Assembly (NCBI GenBank): GCA_902465145.1
Contig: CABQMD010000051.1
Span: forward strand, 1-6,505
DNA from: an uncultured Succinatimonas sp.
GTDB taxonomy: Bacteria > Pseudomonadota > Gammaproteobacteria > Enterobacterales > Succinivibrionaceae
Direction: 5' to 3'
DNA length: 6,505 bases
Shown: piece after piece, positions 1 through 5,175 of the stretch
Layout of the letters: each line of letters opens with the position of its first letter
Position numbering within the stretch: position 1 is the first letter of the stretch
The notes under the pieces: generated by a model
The model's database searches: none
The model's input: only the letters and a program-made list of their open reading frames with translations
What the model was told of the DNA's origin: nothing
Position numbers and translations under genes: made by a program

Positions 1-237
1 GATCCGACCCGCACGCGTATTTTGCTTCTGAACAAGCGGGAAATAGCCAAACTTATCGGAAAGAGTCAGCGTGCAGGTTATACCATCGTTCCTTTGAAAC
101 TTTACTGGAAAGGTTCTTGGGCCAAGCTTGAGATCGGAGTTGCCAAGGGCAAACAGGAACATGACAAACGTGATTCCATCAAAGACAGACAGTGGGCACG
201 CGATAAAGAACGTGTTATGAAAAAGGCCTTCAAGTGA
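1..237 (+). CDS. smpB: SsrA-binding protein SmpB, C-terminal part
   Basis: SmpB binds the tRNA-like part of tmRNA and carries it to stalled ribosomes for trans-translation in the cytoplasm. The frame is open from the first base, so the 5' half of the gene lies outside the window. The 78 visible residues begin with DPTRTR, followed by LLLNKREI, the family's central strand, then [18 protein letters not shown] and [10 protein letters not shown]. The basic C-terminal tail ([14 protein letters not shown]) is the part known to become helical in the decoding centre. It closely resembles the end of the E. coli protein. The stop codon is 43 bases before the tmRNA, the usual smpB-ssrA neighbourhood. 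Nothing suggests damage. Confidence 0.97.
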   Translation, partial: DPTRTRILLLNKREIAKLIGKSQRAGYTIVPLKLYWKGSWAKLEIGVAKGKQEHDKRDSIKDRQWARDKERVMKKAFK

Positions 238-240
238 AGG

Positions 241-268
241 TTGCATTTGCAAGTTAATTTGTTAAACT
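241..268 (+). promoter_or_regulatory. possible ssrA promoter
   Basis: TTGCAT (241-246) and TAAACT (263-268) are separated by 16 bases, which would start transcription a few bases before the mature tmRNA 5' end at 281. Each box matches the sigma70 consensus only partly. A promoter is expected in this short gap because tmRNA is normally transcribed on its own. Confidence 0.35.
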
Positions 269-280
269 TGTAGCTGTCTT

Positions 281-643
281 GGGGGTGATTTTTGGCTTCG
301 ACCGGAAGCGTGAATTCCAAGGCGCATGTCGAGGTACAGTGCCTCGTAAAACAGCTGTAAAAAAATAGTCGCAAACGACGAAACCTTCGCTCTCGCAGCT
401 TAATAACCTGCTGAAAGCCCTCGATTCCAAGCCTTTCTAGTGACGCTTGGTCATATCGGGGTCGGTTCTTCACTAGATCGTGTGGAATCTCCGTCTGAGG
501 AGGAAGCATTAAATCTTTTATCAGACTGGACAGAAGGTGGCGTGGCGATCCGCAGCCCCTGTCGAGATTAAAGATTGCCTAAACATGTAGTGCTGAAGAT
601 GAAGCCTTTTGGGACGAGGGTTCGACTCCCTCCACCTCCACCA
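281..643 (+). ncRNA. ssrA: transfer-messenger RNA (tmRNA)
   Basis: tmRNA rescues stalled ribosomes by acting first as an alanine tRNA and then as a short mRNA that adds a degradation tag. The acceptor stem pairs GGGGGTG (281-287) with CACCTCC (633-639), with one G-U pair, and the mature ACCA end (640-643) is encoded. The T-arm is GAGGG-TTCGACT-CCCTC near 617-633. The tag reading frame starts at 371 after the typical AATAGTC context. The length, 363 bases, equals that of the E. coli molecule. It is a one-piece tmRNA, not the permuted two-piece type. A run of seven T at 649-655 follows the 3' end. The integrase relic downstream shows that this 3' end has served as an integration site. Confidence 0.98.
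371..406 (+). other. tmRNA tag reading frame (ANDETFALAA)
   Basis: Ten codons, GCA AAC GAC GAA ACC TTC GCT CTC GCA GCT, are followed by tandem TAA TAA stops. With the alanine charged on the tRNA end, the tag would read A-ANDETFALAA. The E. coli tag is AANDENYALAA, so NY is replaced by TF. The terminal ALAA recognised by ClpXP and the SspB-type N-terminal AND are both kept. Confidence 0.95.
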
Positions 644-817
644 TCACATTTTTTTATTATCCTGCCAAACCTATCCATTTAAAAATTCTTTTGAATTTCA
701 TAATGTAAGTATTTGTTTACCATGCCAGATCCTGCCAACATGTGCCGATATATACACTGTACTGGGAACAGTTCCTACCTCCCCAGGCATTTTGGGGGAA
801 CAGGAGTATCCAGAAAT
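644..817 (+). other. integrase-proximal spacer behind ssrA
   Basis: This AT-rich, non-coding stretch lies between the tmRNA 3' end and the first codon of the integrase relic. It holds the T-run after ssrA (649-655), the TGCC repeats described separately, and an AGGAG (802-806) that could have been the integrase ribosome binding site, 11 bases from the old ATG. By position it corresponds to the left end (attL side) of an ssrA-integrated element. An open frame crossing the tmRNA end into it has no protein-like features. Confidence 0.5.
659..746 (+). repeat. short TGCC repeats, possible integrase arm sites
   Basis: ATCCTGCCAA occurs exactly at 659-668 and again at 729-738. The core TGCC occurs at 723, 733 and 743, exactly 10 bases apart, and the first copy at 663 is 60 bases before 723. 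All copies face the same way. Tyrosine integrases of islands bind short directly repeated arm sites near the attachment site, and this is where such sites would lie. The assignment is inferred from position and phasing only. Confidence 0.35.
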
Positions 818-1242
818 ATGATCACGGATGCATAGGCTATGGCGGCAAAACCTAAAGACGGTAAAGAGGTATCTTTGTCAGATGGAAAAGGTCTTTATTT
901 GAGTGTTATGGTTAACGGAGACAAATCGTGTTTTTTACAAAAATCCTCCCAAAACTTGGACACAGAGTATTTGCATCGCTCCTTCCTTCAGACGTGCATG
1001 AGTGTATTACTTCTTTGATAAAGAAGGAAAAACTTGAAATCATTAAGAAGCTCATTTGCATTTTGTTACGGCAATGCGAAGACTATGCGTTTAATGCTTG
1101 AATTATTGAAATGTAGCATCTTCAAAAAATATCTAAATTGTTCAGACGTACTGCAACCGAACATTGTCCCGCCATTTCACCTGCGGAGCTTCCTTTCCGA
1201 TCATCTTCTAAGATCCTGATGGATCATCTAACGGATCCCTAA
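818..1242 (+). pseudogene. decayed P4-type tyrosine integrase
   Basis: Such integrases insert islands at tRNA and tmRNA genes. The ATG at 818 opens MITDA, then a TAG stop at 833, then AMAAKPKDGKEVSLSDGKG and LYLSVMVNGDKS, which match the N-terminal arm-binding domain (the usual form being TDxxxRAAKPK...LSDGGGLYLxV). Near 931 the reading shifts to another frame: LPKLGHRVFASLLPSDVHE, then LLRQCEDYAFNA, a TGA (1099), II-EM, a TAG (1114) and HLQKISKLF. It ends with ATEHCPAISPAELPF, which matches the end of the core-binding domain (HHPALTPEELP in relatives). Roughly a hundred residues between the two domains are missing, and no catalytic domain with its Arg-His-Arg-Tyr residues is visible after 1200. 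Gene order and direction, ssrA then int, are as in known ssrA islands. From 1243 to 1356 I see only unrecognisable sequence, probably more of the same decay. Confidence 0.82.
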
Positions 1243-1356
1243 TAATCGTTTCATTTGGTCGCCAGATCCGTCATCGATGACGGCCATATCTTTTACCTTA
1301 AAAACCTTAATGCTCGTAAACCAGTATAAAGAATGGAAAATATCGTGAATCAGATG

Positions 1357-1384
1357 AGAAAAGCCCCCATCCGAAGATGAGGGC
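1357..1384 (-). terminator. terminator of hicAB
   Basis: Read on the - strand, GCCCTCATC-TTCG-GATGGGGGC forms a nine-pair stem with one U-G pair and a UUCG tetraloop, followed by TTTTCTC. It begins 14 bases after the hicB stop codon and is a typical rho-independent terminator. Confidence 0.88.
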
Positions 1385-1398
1385 AATTCCCTTTGTGT

Positions 1399-1827
1399 TC
1401 AGTCGGTTACAAAAACATCTAGATCATGACCTAACGATCTAAATGCTCTTTGAATAGTGTCGATTTTTGTCGAATGTTTAAGATCGAGGACTCGATTTAT
1501 TTCCTGAGGTGTTGTTCCCATTCTCTTAGCTAAATCACTGGGACGTATATTAGCTGACAGTATAGTGTTATGCAATAAAATTTTAGAAACTACAGATAAA
1601 GGCAATGATACTAACTTTTCTCCATCCATTGGTTCTGACGGCAAGGGAAAAGACATTTTCTTTTCAAAACAAATATCAGCAGCAGTGATTAATGCGCCTA
1701 CCGCTGTTTTAGATAATTCATCAAGCGACCAGATTTCAGAATTTATTTCTGGGATATCTCTAAATTTTAGAAGATACCCTCCCTCACCATTGCTCTCCAG
1801 ATTGACAGGATATTTGTACTTGTACAT
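1399..1827 (-). CDS. hicB: HicB-type antitoxin
   Basis: HicB neutralises the HicA RNase and represses the operon. The 142 residues show the two-part form. Residues about 3-62 have the HicB fold signature (MYKYKYPVNLE, GGYLLKFRDIPE, then the helix around DELSKTAVGALITAADI). A linker follows. At about 94-131 there is an Xre-like helix-turn-helix (RPSDLAKRMGTTPQEINRVLD, HSTKIDTIQRAFRSLGHDL). The length fits HicB proteins of E. coli type that have a helix-turn-helix. The start is supported by GGAG seven bases before the ATG. It lies 61 bases behind hicA, with a terminator-like hairpin between them. It appears intact. The assignment rests on sequence pattern plus the HicA partner; the DNA-binding targets suggested upstream are inference. 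Confidence 0.9.
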   Translation of the reverse strand: MYKYKYPVNLESNGEGGYLLKFRDIPEINSEIWSLDELSKTAVGALITAADICFEKKMSFPLPSEPMDGEKLVSLPLSVVSKILLHNTILSANIRPSDLAKRMGTTPQEINRVLDLKHSTKIDTIQRAFRSLGHDLDVFVTD

Positions 1828-1853
1828 ACAGACTCCATTTTGAAACTAATCCT

Positions 1854-1881
1854 AAAAAAGTGGCGGGGAAAATTCCCCGCC
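1854..1881 (-). terminator. terminator-like hairpin between hicA and hicB
   Basis: On the - strand GGCGGGGAA-TT-TTCCCCGCC is a perfect nine-pair inverted repeat (1862-1881), followed by AC and six T (1859-1854). It begins seven bases after the hicA stop and ends 26 bases before the hicB start. It looks like an intrinsic terminator or attenuator inside the operon. It could instead act as an mRNA-stabilising hairpin. Confidence 0.7.
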
Positions 1882-1888
1882 TTTAGAT

Positions 1889-2068
1889 TTACTTAGATAA
1901 TCCAAGTTGCTTTTTAATGTTCCTTGCGGATGCATTTGAAAGTTCTTTTGAATGATGTCTGGTACAAGTGGTCCACTTATCGCCGTAGTACAGCTTGTAA
2001 TGATCCGTTCCTTGAGTAATCAGTACACCTTGTTTTCTAAGCTCATCCAAAAAGGATTTAAGTTTCAT
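1889..2068 (-). CDS. hicA: HicA-type mRNA interferase toxin
   Basis: HicA is a small RNase with a double-stranded-RNA-binding-like fold that cleaves mRNA and tmRNA and stops growth. The protein has 59 residues, the normal size, and reads MKLKSFLDELRKQGVLITQG, TDHYKLYYGDKWTTCTRHH, then IKKQLGLSK. The catalytic histidine is His23 in GTDH, at the same position as in E. coli HicA (GSNH), and the KQLGLS ending is typical. All hallmarks are present, so it should be active. An AAGGAA ribosome binding site precedes the ATG by six bases. It is the first gene of the pair, as is usual for hicAB. The pair sits between an integrase relic and pyrI, so it is probably island cargo. Confidence 0.92.
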   Translation of the reverse strand: MKLKSFLDELRKQGVLITQGTDHYKLYYGDKWTTCTRHHSKELSNASARNIKKQLGLSK

Positions 2069-2105
2069 AACTTTTCCTTTTTTGTGAAGTTATTAGAACA
2101 CAAAT

Positions 2106-2128
2106 GTTAAGCTCTTCACTTGCTTAAC
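2106..2128. promoter_or_regulatory. inverted repeat upstream of hicA, possible operator
   Basis: GTTAAGC (2106-2112) and GCTTAAC (2122-2128) form a 23-base palindrome with a nine-base centre, 38 bases before the hicA start codon. HicB proteins with a helix-turn-helix repress their own promoter through such sites. A TATAAC box on the - strand (2137-2132) lies just upstream, but no good -35 box accompanies it. Confidence 0.4.
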
Positions 2129-2142
2129 TAAGTTATATTTTT

Positions 2143-2174
2143 ACATATTTGTTAAATTTTTTAAACAAATATGT
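2143..2174. promoter_or_regulatory. second inverted repeat upstream of hicA
   Basis: ACATATTTGTT (2143-2153) and AACAAATATGT (2164-2174) are perfect 11-base arms around a ten-base AT centre. The repeat lies in the probable promoter zone of hicAB and overlaps any -35 region, so it could be an operator or an AT-rich structural site. Its sequence differs from the repeat at 2106-2128, so both are unlikely to bind the same protein in the same way. Confidence 0.4.
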
Positions 2175-2204
2175 TTAAGTATGTATGACATATGCATTAA
2201 CTTT

Positions 2205-2330
2205 AGTGGGAAAAGTTCCGAGTTGACCCGCAATAGGGAATGGCTAGTAATTTGGTAAGGTGTACACGGTAACGTGCAGGCTGAAAGAAGCAAATAGCAA
2301 AAATCAGAATGAGCAATAAATGGCTTTCAT
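2205..2330. other. orphan non-coding block between island and pyrI
   Basis: From about 2205 to 2295 the sequence is less AT-rich than the hicA upstream region and has no long open frame on either strand. It contains the palindrome GTGTACAC (2260-2267), and CACG-GTAA-CGTG (2264-2275) would fold as a hairpin with a GNRA tetraloop. This suggests a fragment of a structured element such as a group II intron or another mobile RNA, but I cannot identify it. No copy of the tmRNA 3' end (attR) was found here. Confidence 0.3.
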
Positions 2331-2355
2331 AAAAAACCGCACTAATAGTGTGCGG
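2331..2355 (-). terminator. terminator of pyrBI
   Basis: On the - strand CCGCAC-ACTATTA-GTGCGG (2355-2337) is followed by six T (2336-2331), 25 bases after the pyrI stop. This is a normal intrinsic terminator for the operon. Confidence 0.9.
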
Positions 2356-2380
2356 CTTGCTGAACTTTGACAGGTTTTAA

Positions 2381-2902
2381 TCAGTCCTTATTGCTTTTGG
2401 CTTCAAGTCCGTTGTATTCGAGAATAGTTTCACGAGAGAATTCGCGTTCGCAGTAATGACAACGCATCATTACCTTACCATCCTTGTCCGTACGGATCAG
2501 GAAACGAGGGGTAGCGCCATGTTCTATATGGGTAATGCAATTGCTGTTAGGACATTTAAAATCACCTACGGTTTCATGAGGAAGACGCAGTTTATATTTG
2601 TCTACCACCTTGTAGTCTTTGATCTCATTTACAGTGGCATTAGGCGCAAGAATGGAGAGTTGACCTGTTTCAGACGGTGAAAAAACCACATTGGCTATTT
2701 TAATGAGATCTTTTTTACCAAGAGCTCCGGAGCGTACATTGAAACCGACTGTAAGTTCATTGTTCTTGCTTAAAAACTTGAACATACGCAGGATGTTGAT
2801 AGCCTGACCAGGGGCAATGTGATCAATTACAGTTCCGTTGGAGATGGCTTCAACCATCAGGTGGCCCTGATCGGCAGTATTCAGTTCTTTGCTGACGGAC
2901 AT
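2381..2902 (-). CDS. pyrI: aspartate carbamoyltransferase regulatory chain
   Basis: PyrI binds CTP and ATP and gives class-B aspartate transcarbamoylase (c6r6) its allosteric control. The 173 residues contain the N-terminal nucleotide-binding domain (VEAISNGTVIDHI, VGFNVRSGALGKKDLIKI, LAPNATVNEI) and the C-terminal zinc domain. The zinc ligands are Cys117, Cys122, Cys148 and Cys151 in CPNSNC and CHYC. The protein is about 20 residues longer than E. coli PyrI, mainly through a longer N-terminus (MSVSKELNTADQGH) and a C-terminal tail. The start is fixed by AAGGAG inside the end of pyrB. The pyrB stop and this ATG are separated by one base (TAA-G-ATG), so translation is very likely coupled. The stop is TGA. 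Confidence 0.97.
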   Translation of the reverse strand: MSVSKELNTADQGHLMVEAISNGTVIDHIAPGQAINILRMFKFLSKNNELTVGFNVRSGALGKKDLIKIANVVFSPSETGQLSILAPNATVNEIKDYKVVDKYKLRLPHETVGDFKCPNSNCITHIEHGATPRFLIRTDKDGKVMMRCHYCEREFSRETILEYNGLEAKSNKD

Positions 2903-2903
2903 C

Positions 2904-3827
2904 TTAAAGCTCCTTGTTCATGACCAGTGCCAAAATGGCTTCGCGGGCATATACGCCGTTGGCTGCCTGCTTAAAGTAATAGGCATGCGGATTAGCATCC
3001 ACATCAGTGGTAATTTCGTCAATGCGTGGAAGCGGGTGCAAGATCTTCATATTTTCCTGAGCAGTATCCAGCATATCAGCGGTAAGTACGAACTTTGAAC
3101 GTAAGTTCTGATATTCAGTTTCGTCAAAACGCTCTTTTTGTACACGTGTCATATAAAGAATGTCCACCTCAGGGATGACTTCTTCTAAAGTGTTGTGGAA
3201 ACTGTATTTGATGCCACGTTCGTTGAGAATATCGAGAATGTATTGAGGCATGGCCAAAGAATCAGGTGCTACCAGCATGATCTCTGCGTTGTACATGGAT
3301 AAAGCTTCGGCCAAAGAATGCACGGTACGACCGTATTTGAGATCTCCTACAAAAGCAATTTTGATGTGATCAAGACGTCCTTGGGTTTCATAAATGGAGA
3401 ACAGGTCGAGCATGGTTTGCGACGGATGCTGATTGGCACCGTCACCTGCGTTTATGATTGGTACCGGAGCGATATCCGCAGCCAGTCTTGCGGCACCTTC
3501 ACGGTTATGGCGGATCACCAAAGCATCAACATAGGACGTGATGATACGAATGGAATCAACTAAGGTTTCGCCTTTTTTGCCAAGTGAAGTGTTGGCTGCG
3601 TCAGGAAAACCTATTACCTGACCGCCCAAACGATGAATGGCGGTTTCAAAGGAAAGACGGGTGCGGGTTGAACCTTCGAAGAAGGTAACGCCTATAAGTT
3701 TGTCTTTCAGGAGATCGTTACGCGGATGAGCTTTGAGTTCGCGGGCAGTTTTCAGAATAAGCTCGATATGCTCTTTGGTAAATTCAGAGACCGAGATGAT
3801 GTCTTTTTGGAAGAGAGGATTTGTCAT
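2904..3827 (-). CDS. pyrB: aspartate carbamoyltransferase catalytic chain
   Basis: PyrB joins carbamoyl phosphate and aspartate to give carbamoyl aspartate, the first committed step of pyrimidine synthesis, in the cytoplasm. The 307 residues are close to the 311 of E. coli. The carbamoyl-phosphate motif STRTR is at 53-57. SLGKKGE (81-87) supplies the Ser and Lys contributed across the trimer interface. HPSQ starts at 134, GRTVHS at about 167, MTRVQKER at 226-233 supplies the aspartate-binding Arg and Gln, and HPLPR is at 264-268. All catalytic residues known from E. coli appear present. AAGGGA precedes the ATG at normal spacing. It is the first gene of pyrBI. A leader ORF and a perfect -10 box lie upstream. 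Confidence 0.98.
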   Translation of the reverse strand: MTNPLFQKDIISVSEFTKEHIELILKTARELKAHPRNDLLKDKLIGVTFFEGSTRTRLSFETAIHRLGGQVIGFPDAANTSLGKKGETLVDSIRIITSYVDALVIRHNREGAARLAADIAPVPIINAGDGANQHPSQTMLDLFSIYETQGRLDHIKIAFVGDLKYGRTVHSLAEALSMYNAEIMLVAPDSLAMPQYILDILNERGIKYSFHNTLEEVIPEVDILYMTRVQKERFDETEYQNLRSKFVLTADMLDTAQENMKILHPLPRIDEITTDVDANPHAYYFKQAANGVYAREAILALVMNKEL

Positions 3828-3909
3828 AAAAGTCCCTTGTAACTGATTGTGAATAACAGTTGGGAACGGGACGCTCTTTCAGGAGCGAATGTACGTGAAC
3901 GTTTTGCAT
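3784..3909 (-). CDS. possible pyrB leader peptide
   Basis: A 41-codon open frame starts about 18 bases after the predicted transcription start, begins [17 protein letters not shown] and ends with TGA 44 bases inside pyrB, in another frame. AGGAA lies ten bases before its ATG, a rather wide spacing. E. coli pyrBI has a 44-residue leader peptide (PyrL) used for UTP-sensitive attenuation. Here the size and the place are similar, but there is no T-rich attenuator. The only leader hairpins seen are CGCTC-CTGAAA-GAGCG and a bulged stem around the ORF start. If translated, it could couple ribosome movement to pyrB initiation. It may also be a chance frame. Confidence 0.35.
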   Translation of the reverse strand: MQNVHVHSLLKERPVPNCYSQSVTRDFYDKSSLPKRHHLGL

Positions 3910-3933
3910 CGTTGCACTGTTCCTGAAGATTGC

Positions 3934-3939
3934 ATTATA
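3934..3939 (-). promoter_or_regulatory. -10 box of pyrBI promoter
   Basis: A perfect TATAAT on the - strand lies about 107 bases before the pyrB ATG. No convincing -35 box is found at 16-18 bases, so the promoter may be weak or need an activator. Transcription would start near 3927. Confidence 0.55.
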
Positions 3940-4017
3940 CCGAAAAGACAAGCAAAACGAGCTGTATTAAAAATAATTCTTTGAATTTTAAGAGAATAAA
4001 AATCTTTAGCAGAAAAA

Positions 4018-4046
4018 TTGCAATCTGCAGATTTTTTATCTATAAT
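4018..4046 (+). promoter_or_regulatory. promoter of tRNA-Trp
   Basis: TTGCAA (4018-4023) and TATAAT (4041-4046) are separated by exactly 17 bases, 15 bases before the mature tRNA 5' end. This is a strong sigma70 promoter. Confidence 0.85.
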
Positions 4047-4061
4047 TGTTGCCACTTCTGC

Positions 4062-4137
4062 AGGGGCATAGTTCTAATGGTAGAGCAGCGGTCTCCAAAA
4101 CCGACGGTTGAGGGTTCGAGTCCTTCTGCCCCTGCCA
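4062..4137 (+). tRNA. tRNA-Trp (anticodon CCA)
   Basis: The 76-base cloverleaf has acceptor stem AGGGGCA/TGCCCCT, D-arm GTTC...GAGC, anticodon loop CTCCAAA (anticodon CCA at 4095-4097), T-arm GAGGG-TTCGAGT-CCTTC and encoded GCCA. It decodes UGG and closely resembles E. coli tRNA-Trp. Two oddities are visible. The lowest pair of the anticodon stem is G27-A43 instead of a Watson-Crick pair, and position 14 reads T instead of the near-universal A that contacts T8. The flanking promoter and terminator show it is transcribed alone. Confidence 0.97.
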
Positions 4138-4169
4138 AAATGCACGTTTTATATACGTGCGTTTTTTTT
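4138..4169 (+). terminator. terminator of tRNA-Trp
   Basis: GCACGT (4142-4147) and ACGTGC (4155-4160) form a six-pair stem, extended by a T-G pair and by A-T pairs. It is followed by eight T (4162-4169), directly behind the tRNA 3' end. Confidence 0.93.
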
Positions 4170-4318
4170 ATCTACACCTTTGCTATATATCCACAAACCA
4201 GCATTCCCAAGTTTTTTTCGTTAAAGTATCCTATGCTTTGCAGAATTCTGAGCATTTGATCTTTGATGAACTGATTTTTACTACAAATGGAACTTTGTTG
4301 TATTTTCAGGAAAAGTCC

Positions 4319-4354
4319 TGCCGGATATATTTTGATATCGGCAGTGATTTTTTT
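4319..4354 (+). terminator. orphan terminator-like hairpin
   Basis: TGCCGGATAT and ATATCGGCA (4319-4343) pair over nine bases with one bulged G, followed by GTGA and seven T (4348-4354). No + strand gene precedes it apart from the already terminated tRNA. On the - strand it lies 39 bases after the stop of the gene at 4382-4933 and could end that transcript, though the T-tract on that side is poor (GGACTTTTCC). The rest of 4170-4381 holds nothing recognisable. Confidence 0.4.
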
Positions 4355-4381
4355 GCGATGGTTAAAAGAAGGAATGAGTGC

Positions 4382-4933
4382 CTAAAACTTTCCTTTGAAA
4401 TTTTTTTTTAAAAATTCCCAAACACTTCTTTTCTCACCGTTTAAACAGCAATATTTACCTTCAAGCGGTGCGCGCGTGCTGTCACAAAGCAAGAGATCGT
4501 ACGGCAGATAATGCATGTTCTGATCATACGGCAGTACTGATATTCCTTTGCTTTGCAAAAATTTTTCCAGATCAGCTAAAAAAGGTGCAGCCGATTGCAT
4601 GTCAATAAAGAGATCGGCTCTTTTTTTGCGCAGATGCCAATTCAAGCGTTGAGGAGGTTGAAGATTGTCAGAACCGTTTTTTAGCTGATTTTCAGTTTGA
4701 ACAGTTTTTTTCTGTATATCGATTGTGTCGGATATGGCAAGCTGTTCAGAACGAGCTGATCCTGATTTTTGTTTTTCAGAAGCGATATTTTGATTTGGAA
4801 CTAAGAAATTTGAATTTGATGCGGCTATCGTATGTTGTATTACGCTGTCCTGAAAAAGTTTTTTAAATTCAGGCTGAAGCAGAGTCAAAGCACTGCTTTT
4901 CATTTTCCAGCGTATGCATTCCTCTGCAGTCAT
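4382..4933 (-). CDS. possible DNA polymerase III psi subunit (HolD-like)
   Basis: The 183-residue protein is not clearly recognisable. Three regions are visible. An N-terminal segment (residues 7-22, RWKMKSSALTLLQPE) resembles the chi-binding peptide of HolD (MGITQWSLRRP in E. coli). A polar, low-complexity stretch rich in S, N, Q and K (about 31-97) follows. The C-terminal part (RADLFIDM, FLADLEKFLQSKGISVLPYD) ends in KRSVWEFLKKNF, like the KRxLWxxL ending of HolD. In E. coli holD lies next to rimI, and rimI is nearby here, though on the other strand. HolD is a fast-evolving protein that links the clamp loader to SSB through chi. GAGGAAG before the ATG supports the start. It has no signal peptide or membrane segment. 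The HolD assignment is inference; the coding nature is fairly sure. Confidence 0.45.
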   Translation of the reverse strand: MTAEECIRWKMKSSALTLLQPEFKKLFQDSVIQHTIAASNSNFLVPNQNIASEKQKSGSARSEQLAISDTIDIQKKTVQTENQLKNGSDNLQPPQRLNWHLRKKRADLFIDMQSAAPFLADLEKFLQSKGISVLPYDQNMHYLPYDLLLCDSTRAPLEGKYCCLNGEKRSVWEFLKKNFKGKF

Positions 4934-5175
4934 GAATCTTCCTCAGTAACAAAAACACGCTTAAGCATAACATGCGCTTGCATGACTGTCACAAAGAGAA
5001 AGCGGAGCAAACTAATGGATGAGCGGAAAAATAATATTTAATGAGGTAACAACAGGCAAAAACAAGATATTTTTGACGGTTAATTTACCAATTGAGCATG
5101 TTAGTGTTTGGATGCTGACCGTAGTCGCGGTTCATGCTGAGGAATATTTATCAAAATCCAGGAAAGGAGTTTTCA
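4934..5175. other. divergent intergenic region
   Basis: This 242-base gap separates the divergently transcribed HolD-like and flavodoxin genes. It holds the GAGGAAG site of the left gene and CATGC-AAGC-GCATG (- strand, 4985-4972), a small palindrome. TTGACG at 5073-5078 is a possible -35 box for the flavodoxin gene, but no convincing -10 box stands at the right distance (CATGTT at 18 bases is poor). No RNA gene is seen. Confidence 0.35.
5163..5169 (+). promoter_or_regulatory. ribosome binding site deciding the flavodoxin start
   Basis: AAAGGAG lies six bases before the ATG at 5176. The in-frame ATG at 5134 has no such site and would place 14 polar residues in front of the signal peptide, so 5176 is preferred. 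Confidence 0.85.

Noticed and set aside
102..509. 135-codon open frame on the - strand
   Set aside because: It runs antisense through smpB and the tmRNA, both certain, and its translation shows no protein family.
609..821. 70-codon open frame on + crossing the tmRNA 3' end
   Set aside because: It begins inside the tmRNA T-arm region and has no ribosome binding site or recognisable motif.
839..1018. 59-codon frame beginning MAAKPKDG as a real small gene
   Set aside because: It is the surviving N-terminal piece of the integrase; the similarity continues upstream of this ATG past a stop and downstream in another frame.
1243..1356. Continuation of the integrase catalytic domain
   Set aside because: Frames here give short peptides without the Arg, His-x-x-Arg or Tyr motifs, so no claim is made beyond unrecognised decayed sequence.
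3160..3175. Partial match to the tmRNA 3' end (GTCCACCTC) as a possible attR
   Set aside because: Nine bases or fewer match, and the site lies in the coding part of an intact pyrB.
3895..3912. PurR-like box in the pyrB leader
   Set aside because: Only the right half (CGTTCACGT) partly fits the PurR consensus; the left half does not.
4157..4411. 84-codon open frame on +
   Set aside because: It starts inside the tRNA-Trp terminator, has no ribosome binding site and has low-complexity composition.
4832..5041. 69-codon open frame on + antisense to the HolD-like gene
   Set aside because: No ribosome binding site or family; the - strand frame is longer and has a good GAGGAAG site.
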